A stretch of 64,000 bases of DNA from Chamaecrista fasciculata (Eukaryota > Streptophyta > Magnoliopsida > Fabales > Fabaceae), in contig QANZ01023510.1 of the NCBI GenBank assembly GCA_003254925.1, positions 179,247 through 243,246 on the forward strand. The letters are read 5' to 3'. Positions 42,007 to 55,400 of this stretch are shown here, piece after piece; within the stretch, counting starts at the first letter, position 1; each line of letters starts with the position of its first letter. The notes under the pieces were generated by a model, which made no database searches, had not been told where the DNA came from, and saw only the letters and a list, made by a program, of their open reading frames with translations. Made by a program: the position numbers and the translations under genes.

Positions 42007-42259
42007 GAGTAAACTAATAATTTGGTCCCTAAAAGATCACTGAGCTGACAATTCGGTCCCTGAATGATTGAAATGTACAATTTAGTCCCCGAAAGATCAA
42101 ATAGTCCTTTTTATGGACTAAATAGTATACCGTTTTAATCTTTTAGGGATTGAAAAGTACACGTTTTGATCTTTCAAGAACTAAATTGTACATTTCAATC
42201 TTCTAGAGACCGAGTTGTCAGCTTGGTGATCTTTCAGGGACCAAATTATGAATTTACTC
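42007..42259. mobile_element. Mutator-type MITE copy 1, exact 9-bp TSD
   Basis: A 253-bp, near-palindromic element with ends GAGTAAACTAATAATTTGGT and its complement ...AATTTACTC. It is flanked by identical TAAATAGTA at 41998-42006 and 42260-42268. The arms carry GGTCCCTGA and AAAGATCA phrases. It is inserted about 160 bp upstream of the RPS18 ATG. Confidence 0.88.
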
Positions 42260-42276
42260 TAAATAGTATTTAAAAA

Positions 42277-42539
42277 GAGTAAACTAACAATTTGGTCCCT
42301 TAAAGATCACCGAGCTAACAACTCGGTCCCTGAAAGATTAAAATGTATAATTTAATCCCTGAAAGATCAAAATAGACTAATTAGTCCTTTTTATGGACCG
42401 AATAGTATATCTTTTTAATCTTTTAGGGACTAAAAAGTATACCGTTTTGATTTTTCAGGAACTAAATTGTACATTTCAATCTTTTAAGGACTGAGTTGTC
42501 AACTCGACGATCTTTCAGGACCAAATTGTTCGGTTACTC
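42277..42539. mobile_element. Mutator-type MITE copy 2, exact 9-bp TSD
   Basis: A 263-bp sibling of the preceding element, with ends GAGTAAACTAACAATTTGGT and ...GGTTACTC. It is flanked by identical ATTTAAAAA at 42268-42276 and 42540-42548. Its duplication begins on the last base of the first element's right duplication, so the two insertions are separated by only 17 bp but have independent target sites. Confidence 0.88.
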
Positions 42540-43946
42540 ATTTAAAAAACATACGGGTAACTTTTGTAAAAAATGAAAAATTTGGGTACGAGAACTATCA
42601 TTTAGAACTTTGGTGTATTGACAATCTTACCCCCAATCTCTCTGAAAGTGAAGAAGCTCTCGTTCCTCTGGATAGAACTCCAATTTATATGAGCCTCCAA
42701 AATCGTCATAAGCAGAAGAAGCTTAGTTAAAACCGATTTCTTGGGAGCATGTGGCCGTGAGCTTCTCAGGTAAGCATATCAGTCGCTTCCGAACGCTAAG
42801 TTTCTTCTTTAACTTTCCGTCTACTAAATGCTGAGATGATTCTTGTTAACTTTATACCCTCTTTCAGCCATTAAATTATGAAAAATGATTGAATATTTTG
42901 AATTCAAACATCGATTGTGATATGTGGCTTAACTTTGATTTATTTTGCTTCACTGCCACCGCATGGAAGGGGTGGCAGCTTAGTAAGATGTTTCTAAAGT
43001 GCATTATTTTTGTCCACTCGTTTGTTCGTTTATGGTTCTGAGATAAATTGCGCACATAAATTCCATGGTCAATGGAACTTGAGTTACTTAGCTATTCTTT
43101 TTCTGGTTTGCCCTCATCCTTCCCTTCCATTAGTAGTAATTCCAAAATGACATTGTAATTATAGCTGGCTTTCATAGTTTGAGTGCCTAATTTGAGTTCA
43201 TTATTCTCTAAGACATCAATTAACCAAAATCAGCTGGATTTTGCTGCTCTCTTACTGTTTATGGTATGCTGACTTGAGTCAGTATTCATACTTACAACTT
43301 ACAAGTACTCATCTTTGCAGAAGTCAATTCCCGTATTCTGTTTCTCTTTGAGCTGCTTCTGAAATGCACTGCATTACGTCTTAAAAATAATCTTATGCAT
43401 AACCGCTTAACATCTCAGAATGGCAGGGAATTCTGTAGTTCCTCTCTGACCAGATTACTTTATTTATTTGGATCTAAGTTCAAACTATGTTCTTGCTTAT
43501 AGACGGTTTAATTCCTCCCTTTTAGAAAATCTGTCTTGCATATTTTCCTTTATCATTTTACTATTTTAGGATGCAAGTTATCAAAGGGAAGATCATATGG
43601 GATCCTCCCGAGATTTTATTTATGATATACTCTGTTAAGTTCCTCTTACTCACAGGTGGAGGGTAAATCTTTTTGTTAGTAAGGTCTTTCTGGTGTCCTA
43701 TGTTGTTTCTTCTTGGTACATTTTAGTTTTGATGGCCCTTGCAAGCGTCCCTTTGAGCAGCTTTGGAGAAACAACAAGAATGCGGAGCTTACAGTGTGAT
43801 TAGTCATAAAAGTAACAAGAGAATAATTACTAGTTTCATTGTCATGAAGGTGTAATGCTGTACTTTATATGCGAGATTGAAGAAACTGGTGTTGCTTTGT
43901 GGACTCGGTGAACATAGCTCAGCATTTTTGAGATTCATAAGAGACG
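42540..43946. promoter_or_regulatory. Promoter, 5' UTR and leader introns of PSB27-H2-like gene
   Basis: No ORF of note. Probable non-coding 5' exon(s) with introns: a donor CTTCTCAG|GTAAGC at about 42771, and acceptors such as TTTGCAG at about 43320 and TACATTTTAG at about 43726. A short ORF (43732-43803, 23 codons, MALASVPLSSFGETTRMRSL...) lies upstream of the chosen start. Confidence 0.5.
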
Positions 43947-44990
43947 ATGCCAGTTTTTGTAGCAACAAATATGTGCTCCACTATAAGTACCACAACTAAA
44001 GGAATCAAAAGATTTCACAGTGAGGGTATGTAAATGAAATTAACTTCTTAGTCTTGTACATTTGGTTTACTTATATGGGCTACTCATATTTTGTAGATCA
44101 ATTAACTTCTTACTCTTATACTTGCATCTTCAGCATATTGATCATAAAGAAATATGATGAACTCCTGATTTAGATAATCCAAGTAACAGTTTTGTCCTTG
44201 ACCGCTTCTGCTATATAACAGATAAACTGCAATCCAGGTCTAATGTTGAAATACCCTTTGCCAAAGCTTCATGGAGTCGCAGGCATGCTTTAGTAAGTGT
44301 AGGCACTTCTTTGGTTACCATGACTTTCTGTTATGGATTGTCACCGTTACTGGTATGGGCTGAAGAGAAGGGAACAGCCAAAGAGGAAGATGATAAAGGG
44401 CTTGTTGATGCCATCACATCATTATTTGATCCTAATGAGAAAACAAAGTCAGGGAAGGTGTTGCCCAAGGCTTACTTAAAGTCAGCAAGGGAGGTAGTGA
44501 AAACACTGCGTGAATCATTAAATGAAGACCCTAAGGATAATGCCAAATTTAGAAGAACAGCAGATGCAGCCAAGGAATCAATTCGGGACTATTTGGGCAA
44601 CTGGAGGGGCCAACAGGCTATTGTTCAAGAAGTACGTATTTTCAAATATTAGATTTATGTTTCGAGAAAATAGCATATATATTCATTTATAATTAATTTG
44701 TTTCACTTAGATTTTTTAGTACTTAATTTGCTTATATGTTGTTGTCATGTCACCGACATGTAGTGAAATTAAATGCTTTGAATATTATGTATTTTCACTG
44801 CAAATCACTGTATGACAAACGTAAGATGGTCCTTTGCATGGGTTACTTGCAGGAATCGTATGTTGAGTTAGAAAAGGCGATCAGATCTTTGGCTAACTTC
44901 TACTCAAAGGCAGGACCATCGGCCCCATTACCCGAAGAAGTCAAGTCTGAAATATTGGATGATCTAAATACTGCTGAACAATTTTTGTAG
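43947..44990 (+). CDS. Photosystem II assembly protein PSB27-H2 (LPA19-like), thylakoid lumen
   Basis: Three exons: 43947-44025, 44222-44631 and 44853-44990, in total 627 nt (208 aa). The N-terminus (MPVFVATNMCSTISTTTKGI) is a plausible plastid transit peptide. It is followed by a twin-arginine lumen signal: Arg46-Arg47, a hydrophobic stretch, and cleavage after the VWA at 71-73. The mature part is the Psb27 four-helix fold: LVDAITSLFDPNEKTKSGKV, YLKSAREVVKTLRESLNEDP, FRRTADAAKESIRDYLGNWR, and FYSKAGPSAPLPEEVKSEIL. In Arabidopsis LPA19 aids C-terminal processing of the D1 precursor. The C-terminal PLPEEVKSEILDDL ending is typical of the H2 type. The start is the weakest point; see the upstream short ORF. 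Confidence 0.87.
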
Positions 44991-45664
44991 ATCTTCTTCC
45001 CTAAGGTTTTGTAGAAATCACAGTTCAAAACCCTTGGATAGCAGATGGCATCCTGAGTGCATTTATCCTCCATCAAAATTAAAATTTTAAATCCAAAAAA
45101 TGTATTAAAATATCTACTGCTATCATCAAATGTTTTGTTATACAAGCAAAAAAAAAGTAAGGATGGGAGACTTGGATGTAATTGCTATTGTCTCAAAAAC
45201 AGAAAGAAGTCGAAGTAAAAGAACGTGAAGTGTCAGCTCATTATTTTTCCACCCACTTAAATCCACATTCATCTAGCTGGAAATAGAACATATCAATCTA
45301 TAAACTTTATCAAACAAATTCATTATAGGCTTACATATAGAACATGCCAAATATAAATCGGATAAAATGAATAAAATGTGTCTATACCTGTCATTTTTTA
45401 ATTGGGTCTAACTAATTTTTTTTTCATAACATTAATAGACAAATTAATCATCGACAGTGGGTTAGGTCCCAACAAATAACAATGATAATTTATAAAGAAT
45501 GAAGAACTAAATAATACTGCAATATAATAATTTTATTGTTAGTATGCTAGGTGTAAAACAGGCTATTATTGTTTAACTATTATCACAAGGCATATAAACA
45601 CTCGTGGAGAACCACTGATACTGGCAGCTCAATCCAATTATGCATACTGGCCAAAGATATCAAA
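44991..45664. other. Convergent 3' spacer (PSB27-H2 / HISN5)
   Basis: About 670 bp holding both 3' UTRs. Nothing else recognised. Confidence 0.5.
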
Positions 45665-48600
45665 TCAACTACGCGACAGAACTCCTTTTGAACTGCACAT
45701 ACAAAATGGTGCAAAAGATTATAAGTTCTTCATGCAATGTAAACAAAAGAATCGATCACTTCACACATATTCCAAGGATATGAAAACAAAAGCAAAAAGT
45801 AAACAATATACTGATTATGCGGACGAACCTAAGTCAATAAGCTAATATACGATTTTCAAAAGACAACGTTTCATGGTATAGCTAGAAAATTTTTGTTACA
45901 TCTGTTGAATCCTGATATTTCTATTGATAAATAATAAACGAGAGTTGCAGTTTTCATCTCATGATGAAAGTGTATGGGAAACTTTAAACATGAGAATTCT
46001 TTATTTAATTGTTTTAAGAAGTAAATATTAACATGAGAAATACAAGGAATTAAACATTTGGTCTCAGGGCAAGAGATCATTATGGCTCACGGAATAGAAA
46101 ATACAGTAAATCATTTGTACTTGAGTAGATAATAGAGTTGTTGTGTTGTATGTTTGTTTGTATGTTTGGAAGCACAGTGTACACAGAGGATGAGAATTAA
46201 GAAGAAGAAGAAGGTACCAGCATTCGAACCCGTGCCCTTATAGGTCCAATTTGAGCATTGAACCATAGAGGCACGGGTTAGCTAGTGAGTAGATAATATA
46301 GTTAACATAATCGAATTCTCCACATTTTTAGCATAACAGTCAAACCAGAGTTTCAAAGATACCAGACCTTGGCACAGTCCCATGACGGCGTAGATCATGC
46401 TCTGTTGCTTGTCGAAGAGCCCTAGCAAAAGCTTTGAAGGTTGCCTCAATAATATGATGAGAATTTTTTCCAGCCAGCTGTGTAAGAAAATTCATTGGTT
46501 CAACTAGAAGTTTTTAAGATTGGAATAAAAATATAAAGTTTCTAGTCAAATGAAATATGCAGAAAGCAGGCATAGCGATTAGTGATCATAAAATCAGAAA
46601 AGAAAAAAAAATTGAAATACGAATACATCTATAGAATACTGAAAATGACATCTCTTTTTGCGCATCTATGGTATTAAATGTGTATCTTCATGACAATGCA
46701 GTAGATATATACTTACAATGGCCAAAACAGAATATTAAAATCTATATTCTATATTAATACCTGTCGAATGTGAAGTGTCATACCAGAGGTATTCACTAAA
46801 GACTGAAAAAAATGCTCCACCAACTACAAATTAATTTGTCCAGAGAATTCATCAGTAATTGATAAGATCAAAACACAGATATAACATCATAGCTAGTTTG
46901 ATTAACACAGTTCAAAAATTTCAGTCAAATGTCAATTTGAAGCTATACAGTTGAATGATACATGGAAAGGGGGAAAAAAATCTTAAATATGAAGTACTAA
47001 AAGAGGTATGCACTACCTGAGTGTCATATGTTCCAACCCTTTGAGTGGGTATGTCCAAATTATAACTTAGATGTGGTCGCCCAGATAAATCCTGGAAAAA
47101 GATTAGGGCAATTGCCCGAGTGAACCATAGATTAAATTTATAAGGCAAGAAAAAAAACAGCTTGTAAGATTAAATGCAATAGCCTTGCATACAAGTTTAA
47201 CTGGAGTTCATGAATAATTCTCTGAAACCAGAGCTCATGGTGCTCCTACTGTTTCACAGTATCTGAACCTTAAGTCATCGGAACTCCTTGATAAACATTG
47301 TTCTACGTGCAAATATATGATTATTAAAATTGTAGATGTTTTGCTGCGGTCACGACATTGATTCAAAGTTGTGACAGCCCATTTAACATATTGGTGCCAG
47401 AAGACACTACTTCACACTTTTTTACTCCCTTCGTATATATTAGTTTAACTTAAACCTTTAGCTAATCATAATTTTTCTTTTCCACAAATAATAAACAACT
47501 TACCAGGGAAACATGTACTAATGCTTCATCAAGTGGAGCAGAGAAGTCACCAAACCGGTAAATACCTTTCCTATCTCCAAGAGCCTGCAGTAAAGCCTGC
47601 AGATGAAGTAACACAAACCTGTTAGTTTGAATAAGATGGCAGATGAACATGGATTCAAAAAGTCAGGTATTTCAAATGTCCGATGTTTTAATATCAAAAT
47701 AAGCACTATAAATGAAAAATTGTTACAATCGTTGCCAACAAGTTGATGCCAGTGTGCATGGCAAGGATAAAGTAAAGTGTAAAGATTTAATGTAAGATAA
47801 AGAACTTATAAGATCTTGATTATAAGATAAAGAAAATTGGAGTTTTAGAAAGCAGGCATACTACATAAGTGAATAAATTATATCATGCAGCTGTTGGCAG
47901 TACCGTTCCAATGGCAAGTGCAACATCTTCATTCGTGTGATGATCATCAATGTGGATGTCACCGGTTGCCCTCACGTGCACATCAAACAGCCCGTGTGAT
48001 GCAAGTTGCTGAACAATCAATCACAAGCAAGTTCAATTTCCAAACAATTTTGAGCATCAACCAGTTTGTGATTTCATAACAGCCATTAACTTTTGTTTTC
48101 AATTTAGAAATCAGAAGAAAAATTCTTCATTATATCAGATTCTGACAGAATAAGATTTTTCCAATTGGACGCATTCTTCTCCATACACCTCCTTTATACA
48201 TACCATATTTAGCCTTCAATTCCCTATTATAGACCTTCAAACTCTCTAAATGTATTGTTAGGCAAACTCAGCAGGATGTCACACGCTATAATTTTGGACG
48301 CATTTTACTATGCTAACATCTAGCGGAAATACGAAAAACGAACTACTTGTATACTTTTAAACACAAACTTTACTTTCTGGATTGCTCATGGCGCTGGAAA
48401 TTAAAGCGCGATTATGAAGTAGGACTTTTTTTTTAGAAGTGATTTTTTTTAGGGTGATTAGAATTTGAGTCGATCTTGTGAGGCAGCTAAAAGCAACTGT
48501 ATTCCTGCACTTTTCTTACTTGAAAGGAATAAAAGAGATGAGAAGAAGGGGGGACGAAAAGCATTAAGCAGAAGCAAAATAAACTATAACTGAGTCGAAA

Positions 48601-49055
48601 TTACTAACATCTAGCATATGATCAAGGAAGGGAATTCCTGTACTACTATCAGCAACCCCAGTACCATCCAAGTTTATTTTGACCGATACATTGGTTTCCT
48701 TGGTCACCCTTTTCACCTCTCCAATTCTAGTTCCTGAGCATGACCAAACCCAAAATCATCGGTATGTCCCAAAAAGTCCAGCAACTGAAATCATTTAGAG
48801 GAAAGACAGAGTAAGGAACAGACCTGAATCATCAGCAGGTGAAGTTGTTATTGTCGAACCATTGTCTTCCACCAAGGCAGAAGAGGAGATAGTTCTGAGA
48901 GGATTCATTCGGATGAGATTGCGGTGATTTACTGAAGAGACGGAGGGATGGAAACACGTGGGAATCGGATTAAGGGGTCTCTGAGAAACCCAAACCCTAG
49001 ATTTGAGCAAAGACGAAGGCCATTTTGGAAGGCAAGGAGGTGCTGTCAACTCCAT
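45665..49055 (-). CDS. HISN5: Imidazoleglycerol-phosphate dehydratase, chloroplast (histidine biosynthesis)
   Basis: Eight exons: 49055-48824, 48733-48609, 48008-47904, 47596-47504, 47091-47017, 46823-46761, 46477-46368 and a 28-nt last exon 45692-45665. The total is 831 nt (276 aa). The enzyme dehydrates imidazole-glycerol phosphate to imidazole-acetol phosphate, in plastids. Residues 1-~75 are a transit peptide. Core motifs are [38 protein letters not shown], the Mn-binding [20 protein letters not shown], and [20 protein letters not shown]. The end is [11 protein letters not shown], obtained only when the tiny last exon is included; reading through the exon 7 donor instead gives an early stop. 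No damage is seen. Confidence 0.94.
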
Positions 49056-49138
49056 TCAGTTCGTGGCGCAAGCTTCCCGCACTGCCGTCGCAATGAAAAA
49101 GAAGAGGGCAAGGCGATCAAAATATCTTTTTTTTTTTT

Positions 49139-49465
49139 GGAAAATATACCAATTTCGTCCCCAAACATTATATTCAATTTCGTTTTTAATATTTTTTTTT
49201 CAGTCAATTTTATTCTCAATATTTCACATTTCTGTCAATTTTATCATTTGTTCTTATTTTACCCAAATATTAATGATAAAATCTACCTGACTAATGATAT
49301 ATAATGTAAAATTGATAGTAAAAGAAACTCAAATTTTAACTCAGATTAAAAATAGGATGTTGCATGTCGTTAATTTTATTGAACGAAGTTAAAGTTAAAA
49401 TTGATAGAAAAAAAGATTAAGGACGAAATTGACGATGCAAAGTTTGAGAACATTAGTGTTTTGCT
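49139..49465. mobile_element. Weak inverted-repeat element upstream of HISN5
   Basis: The left segment (CAATTTCGT, TTTTTAATATTTTTTTTCAG, TCAATTTTA) is matched in reverse complement by the right (TCAATTTCGTCCTTAATC, TTTTTTTCTATCAATTTTA). The ends are not sharp and there is no clear duplication. It starts within 90 bp of the HISN5 ATG, so it may form part of the promoter. Confidence 0.4.
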
Positions 49466-50443
49466 TCTTTCTTTCTTTTTACCTCCCCTAACCCTCAGCC
49501 GATGATAGCTAAGGGCTAATTCCTAACAAAATTATCTATTATTTTTTACAAAACAAAACTTCGTCTTTTTTCATTAAATGGTAGAGGCAACTTAACAAAA
49601 TTTGATGTCATTATTAAGTGTTTTGTTGTTCTTGAAACATGACATAATAAACTGCAAAATATTACGATGTCGCTATTGCTTCAAATAACATATTGATTAT
49701 TCAAAGCATATTTCAGTGATGAATAAATAATTAATTGTTGCATAATCTACATCATTATTTAATTCAAAGAGGGAGAACCAAAAAGAGAAAAATCATTTAA
49801 AAAATATAAGAGAACAAAATATCACGAAGGCCATGCAATGAAATATAACCTTGTTTCCTGTTTCTAATTGCATGATTTTTGCATGCATAAAACAGCCTAA
49901 AGAAACCTGAACCTCCAGAGAGTACACAAGAACAATGGAACAAAAACAGTGTTACCCTACAAAGTGACAACAAATGTATAAGAATATTATTTGAGATAGC
50001 ATCTGTTGCCGTTTTAGCTAAAGCATTACCTTAATTACAGTGGAAAAAGAGAAATAAAGTCAAAACCTCACCAAATGATATGCCTGAACAGGATAGCATA
50101 TTACATTTCAGTAACTCCACCATTTGATCATCTTAATTCTCTATATATGACCCAGATCTTGTGCCAAAAGCAATATTGTGGCTTTCTGGCTGACACAACA
50201 AAGACATGAAATGAAGTTAACTTGGAACCTTAAAAAAAAAAATTAACACATATCGAGGATGCAAGGGACCAATTAATAATTCCCTCGAGATCAATAATAT
50301 TTATTCATATTTTCCAGACCAGAGCATGCAGCGAAAGCTACAAAGCCTAAAAATTGATTGCGTATAAGGCATTGTAGCTTCGAAAGAAAATTGGTGAGCG
50401 TCTCATGAGCAGTATTAAGTATGCATTAGACTTGACCGTTCTC
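49466..50443. other. Spacer between HISN5 5' end and PHD gene 3' end
   Basis: About 1 kb that must contain the distal HISN5 promoter and the 3' UTR of the PHD/GNAT gene. AT-rich; nothing else recognised. Confidence 0.5.
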
Positions 50444-52459
50444 TTATTCTGAATCGGTTTCAGAACTATCAGTGGATGCATTCAGGCCACTTTCATCAGA
50501 ATCAGAATCAGACTGCATTACATTTGAACCAACCTCTGTGCCCACATATAAGCTTCTTTCTCCTTCATATGCAGCTTCACCGTTCAAATTAGATCCCACA
50601 AGCAAGGAACTTGCATCAGCATGATGAAGAGAAGAACCAGAAACATCTAGCTTTTCATTGATCCCCTTGGTAATATTCTCTTCAGACAGCCCTTCTGAAG
50701 GAACAGCTTCAAGAACCTCATGGGCATCAATCATATCAACCTCTTTAGAAGACATTGCATTATGCACCAGTTCAGAGCCTATGACTGGAACACTCTCAAG
50801 CTCTGATGAATCAAAATTTACATTAGTCGGAGAGCGACATTTCCAGTCAGAAACAGGTTCAACCGGATTTTCTGCTGAAGTTTCCTGATCCAAAGCTGGA
50901 TTTTCAAGGGAATCAGGAGCATCTAATGGATGAGTAGTTGCAGTAGATGTGTCGTTCAGTGAAATTTCTTGACATTTGGGAGAAGGATGCAAAATTTCTT
51001 TAACAGGAGATGTAGACATTACTTTATTTTCAATCTCCATAGCACCATGACTTGAACTGGGAGAAACACATTTATCTAAAGATGATTCAGCCATGCTGTC
51101 CCCCAAATGAGATTTGGAACATACAGTCCTGTCAACCAAATCTTGATTATTAAGTTCTTGGGAAGCATCAGCTGTCTCATTTGCAGGATTCGAATCTGCA
51201 TCATCGCTTCCATGAGGATCTTGCTCTGAGGAATCCATATTGGGCTTAATAGAAACCTTGTCTTGCTTGTCCTTTTGTTCAGCACCTGCTGTAATAATAG
51301 AAATGTGAAAATTAAGCAATAGGGAAAATAACTAGTTCAAATTTGAAAAAAGAATGATACAACATCAAAACCTGGGGTGGTCGTTTTCCCTTCAAGTTTT
51401 TCTTGCTTCACTAGCAGTTTCTGCAACATATCTATACCGGGGAAGACCAACATATTCAATGACCTCATATCTTGCCTTAAAGATTCCTCAAGTGGCGTGA
51501 AACCAAAAACTGTTGTCCATGTATGCACGAGTTCAGCAATTGCAGGAATAACCAGTTTCTCAACCTTCAGAGAGCATAGAGCCTTCCAAAAAACACAAAA
51601 GTAAGAAAAATTATAGACATCCAAGGATGCAAGTGACAAAGCAAAGGACTTCCAAAAATTTTGTATCAACACAAGAGGCAAACAAAATCATCAAGAACCA
51701 AGCTTCAAAGGTTTACCGATTCAATGGCAGAGAAAAGGCGACGGCACATCCCCTGGCGCCTATATATATGCCGAGTTCCAATGAAAGGCATCTCGGCAAA
51801 CTTCGTCCCATGGAACCTAACACAAGACAATGCTGGTGAGATAATATCCATCTATTGACAATATGCCATTAAATAGGAGCACCATAAATACACTATAAAG
51901 TAAGGCAATAAAAATGAGGTGGTGGTGAAAACATGTCAGTACTGTAGCCTTCCAGAAGAGACACAAACTGCTCAAAATAAAAACACCAAATTCAGTATCT
52001 AATAGCTTTAAAACTCAGCAACGTGCTGATAGAATTGAGGACCAGGACAATTTGGTTTAATTGAAGTTGTTATCCAAATAAGCACTTGGTATTGATAAGT
52101 AACTATCATCTCTTGATAAACATGCTTTTGTTCCAAGATACGAATGAAAGATTTTTATGCTAAACAAGTAAAGCTGACTTTCTTTTCTTCCATAAGTGAA
52201 GGAAAAAAGTTTTTAAAAGAAAATCTAAAGTTGGTATCTTTCTCATGTCTCTCTGTTAGAACCCTCTATATATTCACCACCAAAATGAAGATAAAACTCA
52301 CTCTTAGAGAGAGTAAGCTGATACAAGTAGTACTAAATGCAGAAAAACTCTCACACTAAGCTGCCAAGTTCTCTCCCAAACCTTTCCCTAATATCTTTCC
52401 CTCCCCTTTTTTCCACCAAGACACTTTACATATATATATCAACCAACCCACACTAATTC

Positions 52460-52496
<37 letters not shown>

Positions 52497-55400
52497 GAAA
52501 CCTTTGTCTTTTCTGCAATAGGCCCAACTTCTGCAGGTCCAGCCCATTCCTTCTCTTCTTTACCTCTGATTTTGCATACTATAACTATATTACTTACTAT
52601 GGGTCCATCACTCTCACAATTCCTCATTGCCGGAATCAAGTACAAAGGCATTTATTGGGAAGTGAGTAAAGCATAAGGGGCGGCCACTAAATTGAAATTA
52701 AATTATTGTTTCCATATTTTTTTCTTAGTTTTCCTGCTCTTCTGCCTGGCAATGTAGGAAGTGTTGACTCTTCATTCAATTACAGAGGGCAAAATAGTCT
52801 CCACCACAACTTTTAATTATTTACTTTCCTCTTCTCGATACTAGAATACAAATTCACTGGATGACTAAGGCTCCATGAAACACCACTAAGAAAAGAATTT
52901 GACGAAGTCTAAGGAATAATACCTTATAGATGCTGCAGAAACTATATCATCACCCCGCTCCAAAACAGCTGTGTAAAAACCACTGTAGTTCAGACGACTG
53001 AAGTTCGACCTGAAAAAAAAGATAGCACAAAAACCTGTAAAGGCTAAAAATTACGAATCTCTTATACAAAACAAATAAAAATAGTATACATGGTCTCAAA
53101 ATTATCAAATCAGCATCACCATGAGACGTCGTACCAGGAAACATAATTTTATAGCCACAAAAAAATGCTAACTAAGCAATTGGATGAGGTAGAAAGGAAA
53201 TTATAGATATCTCCATGTGGAAGCTTCGTAGTGTGTGCTATCTCCAAATACATACTAGCATATCAGTGTCTTGAGCCAGTTCAAATATAGTTTTGCAAAC
53301 CTACTGGTCAGTGGCATATAATCCAGCTAATAAGGACTCAATACCAGACACAGTTAACTTAAGAGGCCATTGCAAAAGGATACATAGCTTCCTAATTCCT
53401 ATGCAGATCCATAAAGCACAACTCATGCAAACAACTCCATGACCAATTACTAAAATTTGGGTATCTTTAGAGCTACTGCTATAGGCACTTGGTAAAATCA
53501 AGTTTATGAACAAATAAATCCCTTCCATTCCTACATAAAATAAACTCAGTCTACTTCATAAAGTTTATCGGACAACCTTACAAGTTACAAGATAAAAAAG
53601 AAAATAAACAAACATCCATCAGTTTGCTGTAATAAAATGCTGAAAATCATAACATACAAAAACAAAATGGAGCAATGTCCCCCAAAAAATAAATCAGAAC
53701 CAAGCATTCATTCATTGTAATCCAGTAAAAAGGTGCCACATGCATAAAAAAGAATACCCTTCATCCGTAATGTTTGTCACTAGTGCTTACCCACTATTAT
53801 AAAGAACATTGTGAATTAAACTGATACCACTCCTCCGGTCAACAACAGGTAAAAAGCACTCATCCATCACAGTCAGTGCAACAGCTAGCTTAGAATTACA
53901 TTCTACCCTTTGAGAAATCCCTCTAGCAGCTGCTTCAGACTCTTCATCGGTTCTATGAATGAGAGACCACGAAAATCCTGCTTCTAGTTCATGCTTGGTA
54001 CCAAGGTACTTCTTCAAGTGCTCAAAAAGCTGTGGATGCATTAATAACATAATTCAACACCATGCATTCGTGAGAAAACCTACAAGACTTCACTTCTTAA
54101 TTGCTGCCTCTCCTTTGTTATTTTTCCTCTTAACAAATTTATAATACAGCAACAATTTACAATTCATTTTTTTTAAAAGAAAAAAATGGACGAAGAAGCA
54201 CCCCTTTATAAGAAGCTTCTGATTAAACTCAGATAAGCTCATACCAACTTATTGAAAGGAGCAATTTTGGTGAGGGAAATATGAAATATCACATGAGCAA
54301 CTTCTAGAGAAACATTTTCTAAACATAACTTCTACCCTTCATGATCAACATTAGCTTTTATTTTAAATGTCCACAACAATGAACGGAAACATATTCAAAC
54401 TAATACCACAAGTGTGTAATTATGGAAAAAACCAATTTGATCAAAATATGGGCCCATTTGTATTAGCTTCTGCTACTAGCTTCCAGTCAAATGTTATTGT
54501 GAAATAGTATTGCCAAGTACTTTTTCAATAGTAGGGGAGAAAATTTTGGTGTTTGGGTAATTTGTTGCCAAGTACTTTCAATTGTGATTAGGGTTTGACA
54601 AATTGATGGCAAAGTGATTACAAGATGTGAAATTATTGAAAGGGGTATGTAATCATTAACGTAAGTAAATAGAGTTCTAGGTAATTGATTTGTTTTTATG
54701 GAGTTAAAAGCGGAATAATAGAACTGAATTTCTCTAGAAGCTTTTGGCTAAATGGAAACCTGTCTGGGTTAATTTTTAATCAAATGACTTTTTTACAAAT
54801 GAAGTTTTTAGAATTTTGACCTGTTTGACCCAAATATATTAAATGCACTTCAAATTAAGCTGAAACGCCAAATAACAATAATTTAGTGAATAATGTTATG
54901 TTATCCACTATCTATACTTCAATACTAACCCATCTATTGGCCACTTGTTTATGAAGATATACTCAACTTCATATGGATATTGATCCAGAATTTTTTTAAA
55001 AAAAAAAGCAGTAAGTCACAAAGTGTTTATAGCCATCTTAAATGAAATCAACCCTGGTTTCAGAGAATATTGTCCAATAAAATGTCGGATTTATGACAAA
55101 GCATCAAAACATGATAATTGAATTTCAAAGTAAATAAATAAAAGGGTCAAGTAGCAAAAAAACTACAGAAAACTAAGGCATAAATCAGTATCATGCAGTA
55201 AAATAGAGATGTCAACAATTTACTTACATATAAATGATGCAGTAAGGTTGTATATTAGAACCATGTGAACCGAAAATATAACTCATTTATAAGTGATTAA
55301 TTATTTAAAATTAAATTCAACAAATGCACACCAAAATACTTTCAAATGTTTGCCAGAATGTGAATTTAGTAGGTACCTCTTTGCACTCTTTTCCACAAAA

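Noticed and set aside
46210-46285. tRNA-like sequence with ATTCGAACCCGTGCC and a possible stem partner GGCACGGGTT
   Set aside because: It has a T-loop-like phrase, but no anticodon arm or acceptor stem could be built; probably a repetitive relic. Similar phrases at 3670-3735, 36600-36650 and 59470-59530 were rejected for the same reason.
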